Assembly (NCBI RefSeq): GCF_021919125.1 | Contig: NZ_CP083439.1 | Span: 2,294,001 to 2,358,000 of the forward strand | DNA: 64,000 bases | Direction of reading: 5' to 3' | Source: Clavibacter sp. A6099 | GTDB taxonomy: Bacteria; Actinomycetota; Actinomycetes; Actinomycetales; Microbacteriaceae | Part shown: one piece after another, positions 1 to 6,979 of the stretch | Numbering within the stretch: position 1 is the stretch's first letter | Layout: every line of letters begins with the position of its first letter | Made by a program: the position numbers and the translations under genes | The notes under the pieces: generated by a model | The model's input: the letters and a program-made list of their open reading frames with translations, nothing else | What the model was told of the DNA's origin: nothing | Databases searched by the model: none

Positions 1-2
1 CG

Positions 3-941
3 CGCGCCGGCGTCGAGGGCGTGCTCGGCGTGCTCACGGCCGTGCTGGGCGACTCGGCCGTCGACGTGATCCGCGACCCCGTCGAGCAGCTCGCCGACGG
101 GCCGCGCTCGGGCATCGCCTTCACCGTCAGCTTCCTCGGGGCGCTCTGGACCTCGGCCGCCTACGTCACCGCCTTCGGCCGGGCGATGAACCGCGTGCAG
201 GAGACCGAGGAGGGCCGGCCGCTCGTGAAGTACCGGGCGCTGATGCTCGGGGTCACCGTCGCGCTGCTCGTCGTCAGCGTCGTGATGGTCGGCATGCTGC
301 TGCTCACCGACGACGGCGCCCGCGCGCTCGGGCAGCAGCTCGGCCTCGGGGACACGACGCTCGTGGTGTGGTCGATCGTCAAGTGGCCGCTGCTCGCGGC
401 ACTGCTGACGGGGATCATCGGCGTGCTGTACGCCGCGACGCCGAACCTGCGTCGGCGCCGGGTGGACCTGCTCACCTGGGGCAGCCTCGTGGCGATCGTG
501 GCCTGGGGCCTCGGCACCGCCGGCTTCGTCTGGTACGTGACGACCATCGCGACCTACGAGTCGACCTACGGGGTGCTCGGCGCGGTGATCGTGCTGCTGC
601 TGTGGCTCTACATCGGGAACCTGTCGCTCGTGCTCGGCGGGGAGCTCGACGTGGAGATCATCCGCGCCCGCCAGCTGCAGGCGGGGATCCCGGCCGAGCA
701 CGCGCTGCGACTGCCGGTGCGCGACACGACCCGCGCCGACCGGCTCGCCCGGCGCCGCGCCCTCCTCGAAGACGAGGGGCGGCGCCTGCGCGAGGCGCGC
801 TCGGGAGGACACGGGTCGGACCCCGGGGAGCGCCGGGCGGATGCACCGCAGACGCTCCCCGAGGACGACACGAGGGAGGTGCGGGTCAGGCGGAAGCGCT
901 GGTCCGCACGACCATCTTCCCGACGTTCTCGCCGCGCATGA
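3..941 (+). CDS. YihY/BrkB family inner-membrane protein (5' partial)
   Basis: The reading frame is open to the left edge, so the N-terminus lies outside the window; a GTG at 21 is only an internal codon. About five hydrophobic segments are visible in the 312 residues seen, roughly at 36-60, 77-100, 120-143, 155-178 and 188-210. The family signature is the last one: a glycine-led helix LLLWLYIGNLSLVLGGELD followed by a charged cytoplasmic tail rich in Arg and Asp. BrkB/YihY proteins are polytopic membrane proteins of uncertain biochemical role, despite old labels such as ribonuclease BN. The long basic tail after residue 240 is poorly conserved in the family. The 3' end overlaps the convergent oxidoreductase gene by about 55 bases. 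Confidence 0.85.
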   Translation, partial: RAGVEGVLGVLTAVLGDSAVDVIRDPVEQLADGPRSGIAFTVSFLGALWTSAAYVTAFGRAMNRVQETEEGRPLVKYRALMLGVTVALLVVSVVMVGMLLLTDDGARALGQQLGLGDTTLVVWSIVKWPLLAALLTGIIGVLYAATPNLRRRRVDLLTWGSLVAIVAWGLGTAGFVWYVTTIATYESTYGVLGAVIVLLLWLYIGNLSLVLGGELDVEIIRARQLQAGIPAEHALRLPVRDTTRADRLARRRALLEDEGRRLREARSGGHGSDPGERRADAPQTLPEDDTREVRVRRKRWSARPSSRRSRRA

Positions 942-1905
942 GGCCGGTGAAGGCCTCGAACGCGCGGTCGATCCCGTCGATCACGGTCTCGTCGGCGGTG
1001 ATGCGGCCCTCGGCGAGCCACGGGCCCATCTTCTGGGCGAACTCGGGCGCGAGGTCCTGGTGGTTGCCGAGGGTGAAGCCGCGGAGCGTGAGGCCGCGCG
1101 TGACGATGCGGCCCGTGTTGCGGATCGCGATCTCCTCGCCGGTGGAGTTGTAGGTCGAGATCGACCCGCAGTTGGCGACGCGGCCGCCGTTCTTGAGCGC
1201 GCCGAGCGCGGCCGAGAGGTGGTCGCCGCCGACGTTGTCGAAGTAGAGGTCGATGCCGTCGGGCGCCGCCTCCGCGAGCTTCTGCTCGAGGTCGCCGCCG
1301 TGGTAGTCGAACGCGGCGTCGAAGCCGAGGTGCGAGGTGAGGCGCTCGACCTTCTCCGCGGATCCGGCGCTGCCGACGACGCGCGAGGCGCCGAGCAGGC
1401 GGGCTATCTGGCCGACCATGGAGCCGACCGCGCCGGCCGCGCCGGACACGAAGACGACGTCGCCCTCCTTGATGGAGGCGATGCGGGTGAGGCCGACGTA
1501 CGCGGTGAGGCCCGTGAGGCCCAGCACGCCGAGGTGCGCGGAGGACGCGACGCCCGGGACCTCGGGCACGGGGCGGAAGCCGCCGGCCTGACCCTGGGCG
1601 ACGTCGCGCCAGCCGAGCATGTGGCTGACGAGCGTGCCGACCGCGAGGTCGTCGGAGCGGGACTCGACGACGCGGCCGACGGCGGATCCGGTCATGGCCT
1701 CGTCGAGCTGGAACGGCGGCACGTAGGACGGCACGTCGTTCATGCGGCCGCGCATGTAGGGGTCGACGGAGATGAACTCGTTCTCGACGCGGACCTCGCC
1801 GTCCTGCAGGTCGGGCAGGTCGACCTCGACGCGGCGCACGTCGTCGGGGGTGGGCTCGCCGGTGGGGCGCTTCGCCAGCTGCCACTGGATGCTGCGTGCA
1901 GACAT
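886..1905 (-). CDS. Zinc-independent MDR oxidoreductase (CurA / leukotriene B4 12-hydroxydehydrogenase-like)
   Basis: 339 residues, the normal length for the NADP-dependent medium-chain reductases that reduce activated double bonds (curcumin reductase CurA, prostaglandin/leukotriene reductases). Visible signatures are VDPYMRGRM at 48-56, LGLTGLTAYVGL near 128-139 and the dinucleotide loop SGAAGAVGS at 154-162. No zinc-ligand cysteines are seen, as expected for this branch. The ATG at 1905 is preceded by AAGGAGACCC, a good ribosome binding site. It stands alone, between a convergent membrane protein gene and an NmrA-like gene on the same strand about 160 bases away. The physiological substrate cannot be told from sequence. 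Confidence 0.92.
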   Translation of the reverse strand: MSARSIQWQLAKRPTGEPTPDDVRRVEVDLPDLQDGEVRVENEFISVDPYMRGRMNDVPSYVPPFQLDEAMTGSAVGRVVESRSDDLAVGTLVSHMLGWRDVAQGQAGGFRPVPEVPGVASSAHLGVLGLTGLTAYVGLTRIASIKEGDVVFVSGAAGAVGSMVGQIARLLGASRVVGSAGSAEKVERLTSHLGFDAAFDYHGGDLEQKLAEAAPDGIDLYFDNVGGDHLSAALGALKNGGRVANCGSISTYNSTGEEIAIRNTGRIVTRGLTLRGFTLGNHQDLAPEFAQKMGPWLAEGRITADETVIDGIDRAFEAFTGLMRGENVGKMVVRTSASA

Positions 1906-2027
1906 GGGTCTCCTTCGTTCTCGGGTGCGGGCGGTCGGACGGCCGGCCCGCGGCGCTCGTGGCGCGGCCCCACCCTTCCACCGCCCGCTGGACGCCGCAC
2001 CCAGCGAGCCGTGGCCTCGTGACGGGA

Positions 2028-2050
2028 CGGCCGGGCGCGTCGCCCGGCCG
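2028..2050 (-). terminator. Hairpin after the NmrA-like gene
   Basis: CGGCCGGGCG and CGCCCGGCCG pair perfectly around a 3-base loop, about 20 bases past the stop of the NmrA-like gene. There is no U tract, which is usual in high-GC actinobacteria. It probably ends the MarR/NmrA transcript. Confidence 0.6.
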
Positions 2051-2068
2051 CCCCGATCCCGCGTGCGG

Positions 2069-3013
2069 CTACGCGGCGGTCGATGCCCCGCGCTCGGCGA
2101 CGTGCGCGGCCAGCACGTCCCGCACGCTCGTCCAGGTGTGCGCGCCCAACCGCTCGCGGTCGACGTGCAGGAGCTCCGCCTCGCCGCTGTACATGCTCAC
2201 GAGGTACTGCATCCCCTGCCATGCCGGGAAGGTCTCCTGCTCGTCGCGGCCGACCCGGCGCATCGCCTTGGCCGCCGTGGAGAGGACCCCCGTGCTGCCC
2301 GCCCACTGCAGCGCGAACGGCGTGCCCGTGATCTCCGTCATGGTGCGCGCGAGATCGCGCGCGGTCACGCGGTCCCCCGCCACCTCGACCACGCGCGGCG
2401 CGTCGTCGTCGAGCGCGACGAGCGCCGTCACGCGGGCGGTGTCGTCCTTGGTCGTGAAGTCGAGCACCTGGTCGGCGGACGACCAGTACAGGACGCGGCG
2501 CCGGTCGAACAGGACGATGGGCGCCTGCCCGGTGAGCATGTCGGCGAAGGCGCCGTTGAGCACCGAGGTCGCCCGGATCGGCGCCGCGTCGAGGTCGGCC
2601 GCGAACTCGCGCCGGAGCTCGAAGTTGCGGTTGCTGCCGGGCGTGACCCGGCGGTAGTCGGAGGAGTAGTCCGAGGGGATGAAGCGCGGCACGCCGGCGG
2701 CGACCGCCGCTGTCAGGAGCGCGCGCTGCGCCCCCACGATCACGGCCCGCGCCCCGCTCACGGCGGAGACGACGACGCGCGCGCCGGCGACCGCGCGGAT
2801 CAGCGCGGCCCGGTCGGTGTACGCCGCCTCCACGACCTCGACGCGGGGGTCGTCGCCCCACGCCTCGGCGGCGGCCGTGCTGCCAGGCCGGGTGAGGACG
2901 CGGACGCGCGCGCCAGCGGCGAGCAGCTCGCGGACGATGCGGCGGCCGATGTCGCCGGTGGCGCCGGCGACGACGACGGGGCCGGATGCGGATGTGGGGG
3001 AAGAGGTGGTCAC
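2069..3013 (-). CDS. NmrA-like NAD(P)-binding reductase (aromatic alcohol reductase / isoflavone reductase type)
   Basis: 314 residues of the atypical SDR class. The N-terminal Rossmann loop is VVVAGATGDIGRRIV, with GATGDIG at 17-23, followed by the NmrA-typical acidic strand, and then YSSDYR near 120 (substrate loop of isoflavone-reductase-like proteins). The start is GTG at 3013, which overlaps the stop of the upstream MarR gene (GTGA), so the two are translationally coupled. The context suggests that the reductase is the target controlled by that regulator. Such proteins act as soluble reductases or as NAD(P)H-sensing proteins; which applies here is not visible. Confidence 0.85.
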   Translation of the reverse strand: MTTSSPTSASGPVVVAGATGDIGRRIVRELLAAGARVRVLTRPGSTAAAEAWGDDPRVEVVEAAYTDRAALIRAVAGARVVVSAVSGARAVIVGAQRALLTAAVAAGVPRFIPSDYSSDYRRVTPGSNRNFELRREFAADLDAAPIRATSVLNGAFADMLTGQAPIVLFDRRRVLYWSSADQVLDFTTKDDTARVTALVALDDDAPRVVEVAGDRVTARDLARTMTEITGTPFALQWAGSTGVLSTAAKAMRRVGRDEQETFPAWQGMQYLVSMYSGEAELLHVDRERLGAHTWTSVRDVLAAHVAERGASTAA

Positions 3014-3618
3014 GAGGGTTCTCCGTCTCGGATGGTGCGGCGCGCCGGTCGGCGCGAACGATGGGGGGCGGCGACGGGCTGCTCGAGGCGCTCCGTCTCC
3101 GACGGCTCGGCGGCGGGGCCGGCGGCCTCGCCGATGCCGAGGGCGACGCGGGCGAGGAGGCGGCGGAGCACGATGCGCTCGTCGGGGGCGAGGGCGCCCA
3201 TCAGGGCGTCCTCCACCTCGCCGAGCGCGACGCGGGCCGTCGCCAGCAGGGTGCGCCCGGCATCGGTCGGCACGACCTGGCGGATCCGCCTGTCGCGCGG
3301 GTGCGGCTGCCGCTCGACGTGCCCTCCCTCGGCGAGCGCGTCGATCACGTAGGTCATCTGCGTCTTGTCGATTCCGAGCCGCTGCGCGAGGGCCAGCTGC
3401 GACGACGGCTCCTCCGTGGTGACCGCGACGAGCACCTGGTAGCCGCGGGGCCCGCCGGGCACGTCCGCGACGGCGGCCTGCGCGGTGCGCACGAAGCCCT
3501 GGTAGACGGACTGGATCGACCAGCCGAACTGCGTCTCGATGCCACCGGAGCCCCAGTCGATGCCGGATGCGTCCACGTCGGCGTGACCCAGGTCGCGGGT
3601 CGAGGTGGATGAGCTCAT
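3010..3618 (-). CDS. MarR family transcriptional regulator
   Basis: 202 residues with a winged helix-turn-helix at about 55-130. The recognition region LALAQRLGIDKTQMTYVIDAL and the basic wing ERQPHPRDRRIRQV, then TDAGRTLL, are typical of MarR. It is longer than the usual 140-160 residues because of an N-terminal extension and a disordered C-terminal tail rich in Arg, Pro and Ala. It probably represses its own operon with the NmrA-like reductase in response to a small phenolic or oxidising ligand (family knowledge). The ATG at 3618 has no ribosome binding site and lies six bases after a -10 hexamer TATGAT, so the mRNA is predicted to be leaderless. A short inverted repeat sits between its -35 and -10. 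Confidence 0.93.
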   Translation of the reverse strand: MSSSTSTRDLGHADVDASGIDWGSGGIETQFGWSIQSVYQGFVRTAQAAVADVPGGPRGYQVLVAVTTEEPSSQLALAQRLGIDKTQMTYVIDALAEGGHVERQPHPRDRRIRQVVPTDAGRTLLATARVALGEVEDALMGALAPDERIVLRRLLARVALGIGEAAGPAAEPSETERLEQPVAAPHRSRRPARRTIRDGEPS

Positions 3619-3624
3619 GCGGAG

Positions 3625-3655
3625 ATCATATGCCCAAAAGATCGTCTTTCGTCAA
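3625..3655 (-). promoter_or_regulatory. marR promoter with embedded operator
   Basis: Reading the minus strand, TTGACG (3655-3650) and TATGAT (3630-3625) are separated by 19 bases, and the start codon follows TATGAT after six bases. Within the spacer lies AAAGA-TCG-TCTTT (3637-3649), an inverted repeat at the right place for autorepression. The elements are seen directly; repressor binding is inferred. Confidence 0.65.
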
Positions 3656-3691
3656 GACCATCTGTCCGACCGAGTGATGGCGACCGCCGGT

Positions 3692-5080
3692 TCAGCGCCA
3701 GCTCGGCGCATCCCCGCCCAGCGCCGTGGGGATCCAGGTCGGGGAGAGCGACGCGGGGCCGACGCGCAGGGGCGACGCCGTCATGCGCGCGCCGCCGCGC
3801 GGGGTGGTCACGAGCCGCGGGGGCTCGTCCTCCGCGTCCCCGGCCTCGTCCACGTCGCCCTGCCCCGCGGAGCGCGGCAGGGCCAGCAGCGCGTGCGCCG
3901 TGCGCGCGAGCGAGAGCCGCCACGAGGATCCGCGCCCGGTGCCGGCCCGCCGCGCGAGCCCGGCGACAGCGGACGCCGCCGCGAGGTACCCCGTGCTCCA
4001 GTCGAGCGCCTGCACGGGTAGCGGCACGGGCCGGTCGCCGCCCGCCGCGACCATGCCCGCGTGCGCGATCCCGGATGCGCTCTGCACGATCGAGTCGAAG
4101 CCGCGGCGTCCCGCCCACGGACCCGTCCAGCCGTACGCGTCGACGGCCACGTCCACGAGGCTCGGGCGGATCCGCTCCCTCTCCTCACGCGGGAACCCGA
4201 GCGCGTCGAGGGCACCGGGACGGTAGCCGTGCACGAGCACGTCGGCGCCCGCCATGAGCTCCGTGAGGCGCGCGTGACCCTCCGGCGTGCGGGCGTCGAG
4301 GCGCGCGGTCCGCTTGCCCGCCATCACGAGCGGCAGCACGGCGGGCTCGTCCCAGGCGGGCGGATCCACGCGCAGCACGTCCGCGCCGAGCGCCGCGAGC
4401 GCCTGCGTGCAGGCCGGGCCCGCGATGACGCGCGTGAGGTCGAGCACGCGGATCCCCGCGAGCGGCGCCTCCGCGCTCGGCCGCCAGCCGGAGGACCGGG
4501 CGACCGCGCCGCCGTCCTGGCGCGCGATGAGCGGCTCGGCGGCGACAGCCCGGCCGGTGTCCGTCGCGGCCCACTCCCCCGCGCTCCGCAGGGCAGCGGC
4601 CACCCCGCCCGCCGCGACGACCGCGTCCTCGAGGGCCAGGGCATCCCACCCGGCGATCGCCCGGGTCAGCGCCGCGACGTCGGCGTCGGGCGCGCAGCCC
4701 GTCACCGACAGCAGCGCGGCACGGTGCCGGGGCGCGTTGGCATGCGTGCGGATCCACGAGCCGTCGCGGGTCGGGAACGAGCCGGAGAGCGGATCCCACG
4801 GCGAGGGCAGCGCCCACCCCACCGGCTCCACGTGCTGCCCGCACCACGCCTCGGCGCGTCCGCGGTGGACGACGACCCCGCGGGGACCGGCCAGGTCGGC
4901 GGCCTCGGCGAGAGCCGCCACGGCGCCGCCGAGCAGCCCGATCGCGGACACGACGAGATCCGTGACGGGCAGCGCGGAGCGGAGGGCGCCGCGGCCCACG
5001 ACGCGCGTCGGAGCGGTCGCGCCCAGCAGGGTGGCCGCGGCCGCGAGCCCGGAGGCGTCGTCGGATCCCGGGGTCGTCAT
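3692..5080 (-). CDS. CaiB/BaiF family III CoA-transferase
   Basis: 462 residues. The family III fold is clear from about residue 205: LAGIRVLDLTRVIAGP, then LGADVLRVDPP, the MAGKRTARLD strand and VLVHGYRPGALDALGF. The probable catalytic aspartate is D360 in QALDWSTGYLAAAS, matching the GDS-x-x-G motif of formyl-CoA and carnitinyl-CoA transferases. The first 200 residues look like a degenerate second copy of the same domain, as in two-domain fused forms. The enzyme would move CoA between carboxylic acids; the acid is unknown. The ATG at 5080 follows a TAGCGT hexamer by six bases, with no ribosome binding site. Its neighbours are unrelated. Confidence 0.88.
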   Translation of the reverse strand: MTTPGSDDASGLAAAATLLGATAPTRVVGRGALRSALPVTDLVVSAIGLLGGAVAALAEAADLAGPRGVVVHRGRAEAWCGQHVEPVGWALPSPWDPLSGSFPTRDGSWIRTHANAPRHRAALLSVTGCAPDADVAALTRAIAGWDALALEDAVVAAGGVAAALRSAGEWAATDTGRAVAAEPLIARQDGGAVARSSGWRPSAEAPLAGIRVLDLTRVIAGPACTQALAALGADVLRVDPPAWDEPAVLPLVMAGKRTARLDARTPEGHARLTELMAGADVLVHGYRPGALDALGFPREERERIRPSLVDVAVDAYGWTGPWAGRRGFDSIVQSASGIAHAGMVAAGGDRPVPLPVQALDWSTGYLAAASAVAGLARRAGTGRGSSWRLSLARTAHALLALPRSAGQGDVDEAGDAEDEPPRLVTTPRGGARMTASPLRVGPASLSPTWIPTALGGDAPSWR

Positions 5081-5086
5081 GCCCGC

Positions 5087-5092
5087 ACGCTA
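5087..5092 (-). promoter_or_regulatory. -10 element, leaderless CoA-transferase start
   Basis: TAGCGT on the minus strand ends six bases before the ATG at 5080, so transcription should begin at or next to the start codon. Confidence 0.5.
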
Positions 5093-5112
5093 CGCCGGCG
5101 GGCGGGCCCGGA

Positions 5113-5805
5113 TCAGCCCCCGAACGGCCGCAGCGACACCGACTCGAGCGTGCCGTCACGGGTCTGGTCGACGACGAGGCGCACGGCGCGAGCGACGGAC
5201 GCGGGCTCGAGGTAGCGCGTCTCGTCGTACTCGCCGCCCTCCTTCGCCCGGAGCTCGCGCTGCATGTCCGTGGCGACGCGGCCCGGGTGCACGCTGGAGA
5301 CGCGCACGCCGTGCGGGCGCTCCTCCTCGCGGAGGGCGTCGCCGAGCGCGCGGAGGGCGAACTTGGATCCCGCGTAGACGCCGCCCGTGGGGTTGGCCGT
5401 GAAGCCGGATCCGGAGTTCACGAGCACGACCTGCCCCTTAGCCGCCCGGAGCGCGGGCAGGAGCGCGCGCGTCACCTCGGCGACCGCGAAGACGTTGATC
5501 TCGAAGACCCGCCGCCACTCGTCGACGGGCGTCTCCGCGACGGCGTCGCCGCCGATGACGCCGGCGGAGTGCACGAGCACGTCGAGGCGGTCGAGGGACG
5601 GGACGAGGTCGGCGAGGCCGCCCGCGGCGAGGTCGGCCGGCCAGCCGACGGCGTCCGGCAGGGAGGCGGCGAGCGCGTCGACGGCGTCGCGGTCGCGGCC
5701 GTGCACGATCACGCGGTGGGTGCGGCCGAGGTCCTCGGCGACGGCGCGGCCGATGCCGCGGGTGGCTCCCGTGACGAGGGCGACGGGGCGGGCGTGGTCG
5801 GTCAT
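5113..5805 (-). CDS. SDR family oxidoreductase
   Basis: 230 residues, a classical short-chain dehydrogenase. The cofactor motif TGATRGIG is at 12-19, the structural Asn in FEINVFA near 104, a serine cluster at 131-133, and the catalytic pair in YAGSK (Y144, K148). A longer open frame extends upstream to 6045, but the ATG at 5805 is preceded by the strong site CAGGAGGATCC and the extra 80 residues are low-complexity Arg/Gly/Pro, so the short form is chosen. It is close to the bacterial SDRs annotated as putative short-chain reductases with NADP preference; the substrate is not known. Confidence 0.92.
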   Translation of the reverse strand: MTDHARPVALVTGATRGIGRAVAEDLGRTHRVIVHGRDRDAVDALAASLPDAVGWPADLAAGGLADLVPSLDRLDVLVHSAGVIGGDAVAETPVDEWRRVFEINVFAVAEVTRALLPALRAAKGQVVLVNSGSGFTANPTGGVYAGSKFALRALGDALREEERPHGVRVSSVHPGRVATDMQRELRAKEGGEYDETRYLEPASVARAVRLVVDQTRDGTLESVSLRPFGG

Positions 5806-5942
5806 GGATCCTCCTGGGTCGCGGTCCTCCAGGCTACCGACGGCATCCGGCCACCCGGGCGGGAGCGGTCCGGAGCGTGACGTAGCGTGGAGGGACCGGC
5901 GGCCGTGAGGCGCGTCGGCCCGCCGCCCGAGAGGATCCGCCC

Positions 5943-6293
5943 GTGCACGCCCGCTTCCCCGCCAGCCTCGAGGTGCTGCGCCAGGAGGCCCGCGACGAGC
6001 TGGACGCCGTGATCGAGCACCGCTGCCGGAACGGCGACGACCCATGGGAGGTGATCCCGCAGCTGCCCACCGTGGACGAGCACGTGGTCGCGACCCTCCG
6101 GCAGGACGCGCTGGAGGCCGACGGGATGACCGAGGAGCTGGCCCGCGTGCGCCACCCGTCGACCGAGCCGGGGGTCGTCGCGCGCTTCGAGTACCGGCTG
6201 CTGCGCGGCATCGCGCTGGAGCACCCGGACCTCTCGCGCGCGGTCTGGACGCTCATCGGGCGCATGGAGCGCGACCTCCGCCGCCGCTCCTGA
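5943..6293 (+). CDS. Conserved small protein of unknown function
   Basis: 116 residues, not recognised. It is helical and acidic, with no signal peptide or membrane segment. The sequence carries a WEVIPQLPTVDEHVV block and ends in a basic tail MERDLRRRS. The GTG at 5943 follows GAGAGGATCCGCCC, a plausible ribosome binding site, and a TAGCGT hexamer at 5883-5888 would give a leader of about 50 bases. It is divergent from the SDR gene and upstream of the Hsp20 promoter, but nothing ties it to either. Confidence 0.65.
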   Translation: MHARFPASLEVLRQEARDELDAVIEHRCRNGDDPWEVIPQLPTVDEHVVATLRQDALEADGMTEELARVRHPSTEPGVVARFEYRLLRGIALEHPDLSRAVWTLIGRMERDLRRRS

Positions 6294-6331
6294 AGAGGTG
6301 ATGAGAGCTGCATTCGCCGTCGGCGAACGGC

Positions 6332-6358
6332 TTGGCACTCCCCTGCGCCGAGTGCTAA
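6332..6358 (+). promoter_or_regulatory. CIRCE operator (HrcA) over the hsp20 promoter
   Basis: TTGGCACTC and GAGTGCTAA, separated by nine bases, match the CIRCE consensus (TTAGCACTC-N9-GAGTGCTAA) with one mismatch. The same bases supply the promoter: TTGGCA at 6332-6337, 17 bases, then TAATCT at 6355-6360. HrcA bound here would cover the whole promoter. Confidence 0.85.
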
Positions 6359-6368
6359 TCTCATCGTG

Positions 6369-6389
6369 GTTGAGCCGAGGGGGCTCAAC
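6369..6389 (+). promoter_or_regulatory. HAIR-like operator (HspR) in the hsp20 leader
   Basis: GTTGAGC and GCTCAAC flank a seven-base spacer, the same geometry as HAIR (CTTGAGT-N7-ACTCAAG), with a perfect inverted repeat. It begins just after the expected transcription start of the CIRCE-embedded promoter, so HspR would act as a roadblock. Confidence 0.75.
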
Positions 6390-6428
6390 CCCGGAGATCA
6401 TCACCGCAGATCATCAGAGGAGTCGAGC

Positions 6429-6887
6429 ATGAACATGACCTTCGATCCGTTCCGCGAGCTGGACCGCGCCATGGGCGCGCTGGCCGAGACCCGCCAGGCG
6501 AACCGTCCGATGCCCATCGACCTGCACCGCGAGGGCGACACCTACGTGCTGGCCGCCGACCTGCCCGGCATCGACCCGGGCTCGGTCGACATCGACGTGG
6601 ACGGCCAGCTGCTCACCATCCGCGCCGAGCGCACGCTCGCCGGCGACCAGAACGTCCGGTGGCTCACGCGCGAGCGCGTCGCCGGCACGTTCCTCCGCCA
6701 GCTCACCCTCGGCCAGGGCATCGACACGGAGCGCATCTCGGCGCACTACGCCAACGGCGTGCTGAGCGTCACCATCCCCGTGAGCGAGCGGGCGAAGCCG
6801 CGCAAGATCGCGGTCACGTCCGACGAGCAGCAGGGCCAGGGCGGCCAGACGCTGACGGTGGAGCAGGGCGCGCCCGCCGCGAGCTGA
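6429..6887 (+). CDS. hsp20: Hsp20 / alpha-crystallin small heat shock protein
   Basis: 152 residues. The alpha-crystallin domain runs from about residue 27 to 125, with the start MPIDLHREGDTYVLAADLPG and the family signature GVLSVTIP at 110-117. The C-terminal tail is Gln/Gly-rich. It is a cytoplasmic ATP-independent holdase that keeps unfolding proteins soluble during heat stress. The ATG at 6429 is chosen because it follows AGAGGAGTCGAGC; a further upstream in-frame GTG near 6366 would start inside the operators. It is monocistronic and ends at a hairpin. The double HrcA/HspR control elements upstream are described separately. Confidence 0.96.
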   Translation: MNMTFDPFRELDRAMGALAETRQANRPMPIDLHREGDTYVLAADLPGIDPGSVDIDVDGQLLTIRAERTLAGDQNVRWLTRERVAGTFLRQLTLGQGIDTERISAHYANGVLSVTIPVSERAKPRKIAVTSDEQQGQGGQTLTVEQGAPAAS

Positions 6888-6920
6888 TCCACCCGGCGGC
6901 GCCCCGGCGCCGCGCACGAC

Positions 6921-6958
6921 GAGGAGCCGTCGTCCGCATGAGCGGGCGGCGGCTCCTC
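6921..6958. terminator. Bidirectional hairpin between hsp20 and the siderophore operon
   Basis: GAGGAGCCG (6921-6929) pairs with CGGCTCCTC (6950-6958), and the inner CCGC/GCGG can extend the stem. It lies between two convergent stop codons, so it probably serves both transcripts. Confidence 0.7.
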
Positions 6959-6979
6959 CGCGTGTCCGGGCGAGCGGCG

